The notes beneath the pieces are model-generated. The model was not told where the DNA came from. It searched no databases and saw only the letters and a list, made by a program, of their open reading frames with translations. A stretch of DNA of 64,000 nt from positions 43,882,396 through 43,946,395 of the forward strand of contig CM026395.1 in assembly GCA_014843695.1 (NCBI GenBank), written 5' to 3'. The DNA comes from Archivesica marissinica (Eukaryota > Mollusca > Bivalvia > Venerida > Vesicomyidae). The translations under genes and the position numbers were made by a program. Positions 54,656-64,000 of this stretch are shown here, one piece after another (position 1 is the stretch's first letter; the number at the start of each line of letters is the position of its first letter).

Positions 54656-54751
54656 ACGTACGCTCGTACGCACACACAACACCATACAAACACCATAATC
54701 GTGACCTCTTAATGTCGTTGACCTCCATTCACAAGCCCCTCATCGTTTTAG

Positions 54752-54895
54752 AGACGAATCCCACAGGGGGTGTCGAATTCATTCAAGTGAAGAAGATCTC
54801 CAGCTGCATTGCGGTAGGTCGGTGGTTCTACCAGGTTGGCCGTCCGTGGCTGAAACATTGCCAATATTACCTGGAGAGTGGCCATACGATCTAAG
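54752..54895 (+). mobile_element. SINE-like fragment, family E
   Basis: gacgaatcccacagggggtg, gcggtaggtcggtggttctaccaggttggcc match fragments at 51183 and 11560. Confidence 0.45.
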
Positions 54896-55212
54896 CTGCG
54901 ACGTTAACCACCAAAAACAAAAAATAGCGTGACATACTTACTTGTATTTTACGAGGATATTGTAATAATCTCCGTGTATATTATATATATATGTGTGTGT
55001 GTGAGTCAAGCATGCGATCCCATATCCATCAGTATACACACTGTGCTATAACTCTCAAATCTGTATTACAGCGCGTGTATGATAACGTGATAAGTGATCT
55101 AGCAGTTCAGTTAAACAAGGTAGCTATTATCACTAGCAACATCATGTATAGCTATAATCTATTTTAATCAGAAGATACTCCTACAAATAGATGAACGCCT
55201 TGGTGCGAATTT
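54896..55212. other. No gene recognised
   Basis: AT-rich with a (TG)n run near 54990-55003. Confidence 0.4.
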
Positions 55213-57085
55213 ACTATAGTAGGTAGTGGTCAACCACTCTTATACGAACAGATGTGCGCCTAGGTGGTAGTGGTCAACCACTCTTATACGAACAGATGCG
55301 CGCCTTGGTGGTAGTGGTCAACCACTCTTATACGAACAGATGCGCGCCTAGGTGGTAGTGGTCAACCACTCTTATACGAACAGATGGCATCTTGGTGGTA
55401 TTGGTCAACCACTCTTATACGAACAGATGTGCGCCTAGGTGGTAGTGGTCAACCACTCTTATACGAACAGATGTGCGCCTAGGTGGTAGTGGTCAACCAC
55501 TCTTATACGAACAGATGCGCGCCTTGGTGGTAGTGGTCAACCACTCTTATACGAACAGATGCGCGCCTAGGTGGTAGTGGTCAACCACTCTTATACGAAC
55601 AGATGTGGGCCTAGGTGGTAGTGGTCAACCACTCTTATACGAACAGATGTGCGCCTAGGTGGTAGTGGTCAACCACTCTTATACGAACAGATGTGCGCCT
55701 TGGTGGTAGTGGTCAACCACTCTTATACGAACATTGGTGGTAGTGGTCAACCACTCTTATACGAACAGATGTGCTTCTTGGTGGTAGTGGTCAACCACTC
55801 TTATACGAACATTGGTGGTAGTGGTCAACCACTCTTATACGAACAGATGCGCGTCTTGGTGGTAGTGGTCAACCACTCTTATACGAACAGATGCGCGTCT
55901 TGGTGGTAGTGGTCAACCACTCTTATACGAACATTGGTGGTAGTGGTCAACCACTCTTATACGAACATTGGTGGTAGTGGTCAACCACTCTTATACGAAC
56001 AGATGCGCGCATAGGTGGTAGTGGTCAACCACTCGTATACGAACAGATGGCGCCTTGGTGGTAGTGATCAACCACTCTTACGAACAGATGGCGCCTTGGT
56101 GGTAGTGGTCAACCACTCTTATACGAACAGATGCGCGCCTAGGTGGTAGTGGTCAACCACTCTTATACACAGATGCGTCTTGGTGTACGAACAGATGCGC
56201 CTTGGTGGTAGTGATCAACCACTCTTACGAACAGATGGCGCCTTGGTGGTAGTGGTCAACCACTCTTATACGAACAGATGCGCGCCTAGGTGGTAGTGGT
56301 CAACCACTCTTATACGAACAGATGGCGCCTTGGTGGTAGTGATCAACCACTCTTACGAACAGATGGCGCCTTGGTGGTAGTGATCAACCACTCTTACGAA
56401 CAGATGGCGCCTTGGTGGTAGTGGTCAACCACTCTTATACGAACAGATGCGCGCCTAGGTGGTAGTGGTCAACCACTCTTATACGAACAGATGCGCGTCT
56501 TGGTGGTAGTGATCAACCAATCTTATACGAACAGATGGCGCCTTGGTGGTAGTGATCAACCACTCTTATACGAACAGATGCGCGCCTTGGTGGTAGTGAT
56601 CAACCATTCTTATGAACAGATGGCGCCTTGGTGGTAGTGATCAACCACTCTTATACGAACAGATGTGTGCCTTGGTGGTAGTGGTCAACCACTCTTACGA
56701 ACAGATGCGCGCCTTGGTGGTAGTGGTCAACCACTCTTACGAACAGATGTGTGCCTTGGTGGTAGTGGTCAACCACTCTTACGAACAGATGCGGGCCATG
56801 GTGGTAGTGATCAACCATTCTTACGAACAGATGGCGCCTTGGTGGTAGTGGTCAACCACTCTTATACGAACAGATGCGCGTCTTGGTCGTAGTGGCCAAT
56901 CACTCTTACCAACAGATGAGCGCCTTGGTGGTAGTGGTCAACCATTCTTACGAACAGATGGCGCCTTGGTGGTAGTGATCAACCACTCTTATACGAACAG
57001 ATGCGCGTCTTGGTCGTAGTGGCCAATCACTCTTACCAACAGATGCGAGCCTTGGTGGTAGTGATCAACCACTCTTACGATGAGT
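55213..57085. repeat. 44-bp array, about 42 units
   Basis: Unit ggtggtagtggtcaaccact + cttatacgaacagatgcgcg + cctt; later units lose ata from cttatacg. Each unit holds the dyad AGTGGT-CA-ACCACT. Confidence 0.95.
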
Positions 57086-57349
57086 TGAGGTACAATTACG
57101 ACTTGCAGTAATATGTAATATGAGCATTATGCTGAATCAGATTGGACAGATCTATATCTCTATGACTTTATACATATTTATAACATAGATAACGATCAAC
57201 AATTTATCTACTATAGCATAAGACATAAATGTTTATAACTGCTTCAATGCATAGTGGTTTTATACATTACTGTAGTTAGTTACAATTTAACGTATATACA
57301 TGGCAGTATATATTTATATACACTTGTAATGTTAGTAGCATGCTGAATG
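57086..57349. other. No gene recognised
   Basis: AT-rich spacer. Confidence 0.4.
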
Positions 57350-57490
57350 GTTCAGACAGGTGGGTTTTCTCCAGGTACTCCGGTTTCCTCCCACACTAAT
57401 GACCACCTTTACGCTTTCGTCCGCGTCAACGAGAGTGAGTAATATAAGTTGTTAGAACTTGCTTCGCAATCGTTGTAAAATGAATAACGT
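57350..57490 (+). mobile_element. SINE A, 5'-truncated
   Basis: gacaggtgggttttctccag, cgccaacgagagtgag-type and cttgcttcgcaatcgttgta remain; tRNA head missing. Confidence 0.85.
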
Positions 57491-57777
57491 TTAAACTAAA
57501 CACTGTCTTGTTCTCGGTGTGCTGTTCCTATGCGCTTCTGCGAATGGACCCTTTTTCCGCTGTGAATTATTCGTTCACATGTTGTTGTTACTATAATTGT
57601 TATTATCTGTAACCTGTGTCTTTTCACAAATAAAGTTCTGTTCTGTTGATAATTCCAGTTTAAGAACAAGCTACTTGTTACTATGTTAATAGACCATACA
57701 TAATTATCGTGTTACAATTCAAACTATCTACGACTCCACACACACTGTAGTTTTCATGGTAGCTGTTTTTTCTGTTT
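57491..57777. other. No gene recognised
   Basis: Contains cacaaataaagttctgttct at about 57628, which could be the 3' end of an unrecognised retroelement. Confidence 0.35.
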
Positions 57778-58057
57778 TTACGTTTATTTATCGTCGCTAC
57801 CGGTTGCCCATATGAGCGACGCCTCCTGAAGATATTAGTTATTTTAGATTTTGGAGGATAGTGCATGATACAGACAGAGACCCATTCCAGAATCTCCTCT
57901 GGTTCTTTTACGTGCACGGTGTATAGCATCGACACGAGACCTCGGTTTAACGTCCCATCTGAAAGACTGTTAATTTTATTAGGGTCAGACGGGGGATCGA
58001 ACCTGCGATCCCTGGATTACCAGTCCAGCGTGTTACCACTGGACTACATATCCGTCT
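57778..58057 (-). mobile_element. SINE B with target duplication
   Basis: Complete reverse copy; ttcatggtagct flanks it at 57753-57764 and 58059-58070. Confidence 0.9.
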
Positions 58058-58325
58058 GTTCATGGTAGCTTGTCGGAGGGAGACGTATTGTCTGGGATGT
58101 GTGAAATAACGATATCTGATTGGATTATTGATTAGTTTGATTGACATGCAGCGACTGGTCAATTCATATAGCAATAGTATAAATCACCTCACAAAATAAA
58201 GCTAAGCCAATCAGAAGACCGCATTTATCATTCAGCTTTATCTCCTGATAAATTAGTTTACAAATTCAAACTATTACCAAAAATACTTCCATGACAAATT
58301 GTAGTTAGTTTTCCAAATATATGGC
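58058..58325. other. No gene recognised
   Basis: Spacer before the 5'-truncated LINE. Confidence 0.35.
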
Positions 58326-58334
58326 TAGCATATA

Positions 58335-59672
58335 GCAGTATTCCAAAGATCCCTCAGCGAAGGATCAATGCCGGCGCAGTGGAAGTCAGCAAATGTTGCT
58401 CCGATTTACAAAACAGGGGACACGTCAAACCCCGCCAACTATAGGCGTATCTCACTGACATGTGTTCTATGCAAGGTACTAGATCATATAGTGTCCTCCT
58501 CGATAGTAAAACACTTCACTAACCACAGTATGCTGTACCATTTGCAGCATGGTTTTAGAGAAATACGGTCATGCGTGACCCAATTAGTAATGCAAGTCAA
58601 TGACTTGGTTACCTCTGTCTACAATAAGCATCAGGTAGATCTCATCCTATTAGATTTCAGTAAGGCTTTCGACAAGGTCAATCACGAGAAAGTGCTACTA
58701 AAAATGCATGACTATGGAGATAGAGGTCAAACACTAAGGTGGATTAAGAGTTTTTTTTAGATAATAGACTCCAGTCAGTTGTCCTTAATGGTATTAGTTC
58801 AGAGGTCATGCTGGTGTCCTCTGGAGTCCCACAGGGATCCGTACTTGGACCGCTACTTTTCCTAGCATATCTAAACGACCTCCCACAAAACATCAGTTCC
58901 AAAGTCCGTATCTTTGCAGATGATACTGCATCTGCAAATGAATCGGTCACACTCCAAAACGATCTTAAGAGATTAGAAGAGTGGAAGTGGGACATGGAAT
59001 TTAACCCCTCCAAATGTCAAGTTATTCACGTCACCAGAAGGACACATCCTATTCCCAGTCAATATAAACTCCATGGAGTCCTACTTGGATATCTCAAATA
59101 ACCTGTCGTGGGACACTCACATAAAAAGGTCAACTAGGAAAGCAAACCAAACATTGGGATTTCTACGTAGAAACCCCCAGGTCAAATCCGAACCCCTTAA
59201 GTCCATGGCTTACCAAACACTAGTGAGACCCCAGCATGAATATGGCTCCGATATCTGGTCGCCCCATACCCAAACATTGATAGACCAAATTGAAGGTGTT
59301 CAGCGAAGAGCTGCCCATTGGATAAAGGCTGACTTCTATCGTACCTCTAGTGTTACAGACATGCTACATTCCCTACATCTACGCAGACTAGATCAACGGC
59401 GTATTGACAATAGGTTATCCCTTATGTATAAAATTTATAATGAGCTTGTTGCTTTTCCCATTGACAATTACCTAGTTCCCCTCTCCCGTCCTGCTCGCCA
59501 CTGCCATTCCTTAAGCTATAGGTTAATTACAGCAACTACAGACTACCACAAGTTGTCCTTTTTTCCAAGACCAATCTACCATTGGAACCATCTCCCTTCT
59601 GACATTGTCCATCTCCCTACCATAGAGCAATTCAATACGGCAGTTTGCCATATTGATCATGCCAGTCCCTAG
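58335..59672 (+). pseudogene. LINE reverse transcriptase, two frameshifts
   Basis: 58368-58760: WKSANVAPIYKTGD, NYRRISLTCV, LLDFSKAFDKVNH. 58760-59100: SSGVPQGSVLGPLLFLAY, catalytic IFADDT. 59073-59672: SWDTHIK...KANQTLGFLRRN and the thumb/C-terminal region, stop after DHASP. The first break is in a T8 run at 58750-58757, where one more T would restore frame; the second is near 59085. Inactive copy. Confidence 0.92.
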
Positions 59673-59819
59673 TTGTTCTGCGCAGCTGCTTTTAAACTGT
59701 TACCACAACTTATTTTTCATTACTTTCTTAATTTATGCTTTTAACTACTCATATTTTTAACTCCTGTCGGTTTTTGACTCGCAACATGTCTACATCCCCG
59801 CGAGGGGTTCGACATTAGA

Positions 59820-59926
<107 letters not shown>

Positions 59927-60926
59927 NNNNNNNNNNNNNNNNNNNNNNNNNNNNNNNNNNNNNNNNNNNNNNNNNNNNNNNNNNNNNNNNNNNNNNNNNN
60001 NNNNNNNNNNNNNNNNNNNNNNNNNNNNNNNNNNNNNNNNNNNNNNNNNNNNNNNNNNNNNNNNNNNNNNNNNNNNNNNNNNNNNNNNNNNNNNNNNNNN
60101 NNNNNNNNNNNNNNNNNNNNNNNNNNNNNNNNNNNNNNNNNNNNNNNNNNNNNNNNNNNNNNNNNNNNNNNNNNNNNNNNNNNNNNNNNNNNNNNNNNNN
60201 NNNNNNNNNNNNNNNNNNNNNNNNNNNNNNNNNNNNNNNNNNNNNNNNNNNNNNNNNNNNNNNNNNNNNNNNNNNNNNNNNNNNNNNNNNNNNNNNNNNN
60301 NNNNNNNNNNNNNNNNNNNNNNNNNNNNNNNNNNNNNNNNNNNNNNNNNNNNNNNNNNNNNNNNNNNNNNNNNNNNNNNNNNNNNNNNNNNNNNNNNNNN
60401 NNNNNNNNNNNNNNNNNNNNNNNNNNNNNNNNNNNNNNNNNNNNNNNNNNNNNNNNNNNNNNNNNNNNNNNNNNNNNNNNNNNNNNNNNNNNNNNNNNNN
60501 NNNNNNNNNNNNNNNNNNNNNNNNNNNNNNNNNNNNNNNNNNNNNNNNNNNNNNNNNNNNNNNNNNNNNNNNNNNNNNNNNNNNNNNNNNNNNNNNNNNN
60601 NNNNNNNNNNNNNNNNNNNNNNNNNNNNNNNNNNNNNNNNNNNNNNNNNNNNNNNNNNNNNNNNNNNNNNNNNNNNNNNNNNNNNNNNNNNNNNNNNNNN
60701 NNNNNNNNNNNNNNNNNNNNNNNNNNNNNNNNNNNNNNNNNNNNNNNNNNNNNNNNNNNNNNNNNNNNNNNNNNNNNNNNNNNNNNNNNNNNNNNNNNNN
60801 NNNNNNNNNNNNNNNNNNNNNNNNNNNNNNNNNNNNNNNNNNNNNNNNNNNNNNNNNNNNNNNNNNNNNNNNNNNNNNNNNNNNNNNNNNNNNNNNNNNN
60901 NNNNNNNNNNNNNNNNNNNNNNNNNN
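59927..60926. other. Assembly gap (1000 N)
   Basis: Exactly 1000 Ns, probably a placeholder of unknown size. It hides the end of the GATA tract and the 5' part of the next LINE. Confidence 1.
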
Positions 60927-63359
60927 GATGATTCGCGACAGTGTGATGGCCTTTTAGCAGAGTTTGATTGTTCCCAAGCACTATATGAAATGAAAAATAA
61001 CAAAAGCCCTGGTTCCGATGGTTTAACAGTTGAATTTTACAAAATATTCTGGAAACATTTAAAGGAATACTATATTAAATCGATAAACTTCTCTTTTCAA
61101 CAAGGTGAATTAAGCAACATGCAAAAACAGGGCATACTAACACTCTTACCAAAATCAGGAAAAGACTCGCAACTTCTGTCAAATTGGCGGCCTATTAGTC
61201 TCCTCAATGTAGACTATAAAATAGCGACTAAAACTATTTCAAATAGAATTAAAAATGTTTTGCATAAAATAATAGGTCCTGAACAAACCGGCTTCATGAA
61301 AGGTCGCTATATAGGCGAAAATGTTAGGCTGATATTTGAAATCATTGAATATGCTGACGAAAATGATCTCCCTTGTCTGCTCTTCTTCTCGGATTACGAA
61401 AAAGCATTTGACAGTCTTGACCACGCGTTCATATTCAAGTGTTTAAATCACCTAAAATTTGGAGAATCATTGACTAATTGGGTTCGCTTGTTCTACAATC
61501 AGTCAACTAGTGTCATCATCAACAATGGTAATATGTCTGAAGCTTTTCCAATTGAAAGAGGTGTACGACAAGGATGTCCATTGTCATCTTCTCTCTTCAT
61601 TATATGTATGGAACTACTATCAAACTTCATTACAAACGATAATACAGTAGTTGGAATAAAAATTAGAAATAAAGAACTAAAACAAACCCTGTTTGCGGAT
61701 GATGCGACATACATTAACAATGGTCAAAAAGAATCTTTTGAACGCCTAATTATGATCATCAAAGAATATGGTAAGGAGTCAGGATTAAATTTAAATGTTT
61801 CAAAATCAAAGGTATTGCGTTCAGGCTCTTTAAAAACTTCAAATATAAAATACAGTGTAGAAACATCTTTTATTTGGACGTCAGAATCCGCTAAAACTTT
61901 AGGAATGAACTTCTTTAATGACAAGGAAAGAAATATAAAAAATAACCTAGAACAAAAACTACTAGAGTTCAGAAATTGTTTAAAACAGTGGCAACATAGA
62001 AAGCTAACTTTAATGGGAAAAGTTATGATAATAAAAACTTTTGCTTTACCAAAGCTTGTATATCCGTTCACTGTGCTCCCTAACCCTGAACCTGAAGTCG
62101 TAGCAGCGATAATAAAATCAATATATTGTTTTATTTGGGATAATAAACCAGATAAAATAAAAAGAAACGTACTGATACAAAATTTTGAAAAAGGAGGATT
62201 AAAGCTTACGGATGTAAGAACATTTTTGTATTCAATAAAAGCATGCTGGGTAAAAAGAATACTGAATACTCAAAACAATGGACTTTGGAAAATATTTTAT
62301 GATAAAATTCTAAATAAGTATGGAGGTGATTTTATATTTGAATGTAATTTATCTACAAGGGATATTTCGAATATTTGTGGTAACAACTATTTCCTAAAGG
62401 ATGTATTGACAGCATGGTTTAAAGTAGTCTCCGACTTCAATAAACAGTCAAAACATGATGGAATTAATGAACATACAATTTGGAATAACTCACTTGTGAA
62501 AATAGATGGCAAAATAATTTTTTTCCAGACTTGGTTCGATAAAGGTATACGCTTTATAGAACAACTTTTTGACTTTCGAACTAATAAGTTTTTAACCTTC
62601 AATGAAGCAAAAAATATATTTAATATGGAGGAGCGTGACTTTCTAAAATACCACCAGGTCATAAGCAATATACCATTTAACATAAAATCGAATTTAAATA
62701 AATATATGCTAATGCAAAACAGAAAAGAAACTATTGTTCAAAAAGTAAAAAACTCTAAGAACACAAATCAATTACTATACAAAATACAAATGGATAATAT
62801 GAATAGGGAAACATTAAAATCTGAAGACAAATGGTCAATGCTCCTACATGAGCGAAATCTCCCATGGAAAAATATCTATAGTGTTCCACTCGCGGCAACT
62901 ATAGATACAACGCTAAGATGTTTTCAATATAAATATTTAATGCGGTTGATGCCAACAAATAAATATTTGTATAGATGCAAGTTAAGTACTACAAACCTGT
63001 GCGACTTTTGTAATATGCATGTTGAAAGTATTGAGCATATTTTCTGGGAATGCCCACCTATACAACATTTTTGGAAAAGACTAAGTGATCTATTAAAATC
63101 AAAAGGATTGTGTGTCGAGTTCAATTTTAAAGATATATGTTTTGGTAAAATAGATAGAAAAGGAAATGATACCATTGTAACAAATTTCATAATAATTTTA
63201 AGCAAATTTTATATTATACGAATGAAATACAGAAATTTAACACCCTGTATTGCACATTTTTATAAGTATTTAAGCTTAAGAATAACTTTAGAAAGGGAAA
63301 TCGCACTAATGAATGATAAATTAGAAAAACACAACATAAAGTGGTCTAGATTTATTTGA
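60927..63359 (+). CDS. L1/Tx1-like LINE ORF2, 3' part, uninterrupted
   Basis: Open from the gap for 810 codons to TGA at 63357-63359, so the ATG at 60990 is internal. NNKSPGSDGLTVEFYK, NWRPISLLNVDYKIA, TGFMKGRYIGENVRL, FSDYEKAFDSLDH, GVRQGCPLSS and the catalytic FADDATYI define the reverse transcriptase. LCDFCNMHVESIEHIFWECP is the C-terminal Cys/His motif. The endonuclease domain is hidden in the gap. No internal stop, unlike the related copy at 30875-34600, so the insertion may be younger. Confidence 0.93.
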   Translation, partial: DDSRQCDGLLAEFDCSQALYEMKNNKSPGSDGLTVEFYKIFWKHLKEYYIKSINFSFQQGELSNMQKQGILTLLPKSGKDSQLLSNWRPISLLNVDYKIATKTISNRIKNVLHKIIGPEQTGFMKGRYIGENVRLIFEIIEYADENDLPCLLFFSDYEKAFDSLDHAFIFKCLNHLKFGESLTNWVRLFYNQSTSVIINNGNMSEAFPIERGVRQGCPLSSSLFIICMELLSNFITNDNTVVGIKIRNKELKQTLFADDATYINNGQKESFERLIMIIKEYGKESGLNLNVSKSKVLRSGSLKTSNIKYSVETSFIWTSESAKTLGMNFFNDKERNIKNNLEQKLLEFRNCLKQWQHRKLTLMGKVMIIKTFALPKLVYPFTVLPNPEPEVVAAIIKSIYCFIWDNKPDKIKRNVLIQNFEKGGLKLTDVRTFLYSIKACWVKRILNTQNNGLWKIFYDKILNKYGGDFIFECNLSTRDISNICGNNYFLKDVLTAWFKVVSDFNKQSKHDGINEHTIWNNSLVKIDGKIIFFQTWFDKGIRFIEQLFDFRTNKFLTFNEAKNIFNMEERDFLKYHQVISNIPFNIKSNLNKYMLMQNRKETIVQKVKNSKNTNQLLYKIQMDNMNRETLKSEDKWSMLLHERNLPWKNIYSVPLAATIDTTLRCFQYKYLMRLMPTNKYLYRCKLSTTNLCDFCNMHVESIEHIFWECPPIQHFWKRLSDLLKSKGLCVEFNFKDICFGKIDRKGNDTIVTNFIIILSKFYIIRMKYRNLTPCIAHFYKYLSLRITLEREIALMNDKLEKHNIKWSRFI

Positions 63360-63698
63360 ACATATTGTTTTCTAAGACAACTGTTACAAATGAATCTTTC
63401 AGATGGAAACGATCAACCCCCCCCCATTTTAGTTCTCTCTTTTCCCCATTTCTACATCACTCTCCAAAACAAAACAATACCTATTATAAACATAAAATGT
63501 GAATATGCATGATATAAACAAGTTATCATAATAATACTGTAAAAGGATTGACCTTGCATCAAACATGTGAATGTATAACTATTCATGTCAATTGTATATA
63601 TATAGCCATATGACTTATATGTATGTTGTACATTATATGTCTATAACTGGAAATAAAAGGGGTTACCCGCTAGGGGCCTCAAAATGAAAAAAAAAACA
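63360..63698 (+). mobile_element. 3' UTR and poly(A) of the LINE
   Basis: Ends gaaataaaaggggttacccg ... caaaatg followed by A10 at about 63687-63697. The sequence after it belongs to a different LINE on the other strand. Confidence 0.65.
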
Positions 63699-63699
63699 A

Positions 63700-64000
63700 A
63701 GTAGGGTACCACGGAGTTTGATACTTGCCGAGTGAATATTGTCATTTAATGAGCAGTACTTGTTACATATAATCCCCAGGTGAGTATATTGGATGTCTTC
63801 AGTGATAGTTTGATCACCAAGTTTCCATGACCTATCTGATTGACCAAACTCATGCTTTGTTTCATTGTACACAACGACAGAGCATTTCTTGGCATTGTAT
63901 TCAAACCTCCATTTTAATGAATATTCATAACATATTTGTAACATCTGATCTAGTCCGTACTTGGACATGGAGAATAGAATCATGTCATCAGCAACTGTTG
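63700..64000 (-). pseudogene. Fragment of another LINE reverse transcriptase, running off the window
   Basis: Minus-strand frame open from the window edge: TVADDMILFSMSKYGL (ADD catalytic motif), WRFEYNAKKCSVVVYN, ITEDIQYTHLGIICN. After about 63720 the similarity ends and the frame runs into the neighbouring LINE's A-tract. Truncated; possibly split by that insertion. Confidence 0.8.

Overview
The window looks like repeat-laden genomic DNA from an invertebrate animal, most likely a mollusc and possibly a bivalve. The reasons are intron-containing genes with GT-AG splice sites, several tRNA-derived SINE families (one with a core resembling the Meta domain of MetaSINEs), L1/Tx1-like and jockey/CR1-like LINEs, and a fragment of a tyrosine-recombinase retroelement. 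The species assignment is inference only. There is no prokaryotic organisation, and most long open frames are artefacts of tandem repeats.

Two cellular genes can be assembled by hand from short exons joined in matching phases. (1) On the + strand, 1501-10500, are the last six coding exons (1398 nt, 465 residues, stop included in the nt count) of a plasma-membrane Na+/H+ exchanger of the SLC9A/NHE family. They cover the end of the membrane domain, the CHP-binding region and a long basic, phosphorylatable cytoplasmic tail. The transport domain lies upstream of the window. (2) On the - strand, 51862 down to 30039, is a complete eight-exon gene of 263 residues for a short-chain dehydrogenase of the bacterial-type D-3-hydroxybutyrate dehydrogenase kind. 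It has TGSTSGIG, NNAG, Ser145, Tyr158 and Lys162, but His replaces the expected catalytic Asn at position 117.

The layout is as follows. An AT-rich minisatellite (1-1500) runs straight into the first exchanger exon. The exchanger introns carry SINEs, a tyrosine recombinase plus SGNH-hydrolase remnant, MITE-like repeats and partial exon duplications. From 10501 to 30000 there is no recognisable gene; this part holds SINE pairs, two 40-bp arrays and a 10-kb array of a 37-bp unit with higher-order structure. The dehydrogenase gene follows. Its 3' end touches a (TGTC)n tract, its last intron holds an L1/Tx1-like LINE and 27-bp and 57-bp arrays, and most other introns hold their own array (24, 22, 84 and 31 bp, or TTTG). 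From 52 to 57 kb there is a series of further arrays (26, 22, 19 and 44 bp). From 58.3 kb to the end there are three LINE pieces around a 1000-N assembly gap: a 5'-truncated jockey/CR1-like copy with a (GATA)n tail, a second L1/Tx1-like ORF2 open over 810 codons, and a fragment running off the edge.

The two cellular genes show no obvious functional partnership beyond being neighbours. The unusual content is structural: tandem arrays make up roughly a third of the window, and at least two appear to be seeded from recognisable sequence, one from a splice acceptor plus the first four codons of an exon and one from a SINE. I did not find a convincing new defence, biosynthetic or mobile system; the closest candidate for novelty is this local exon/SINE-to-minisatellite conversion.
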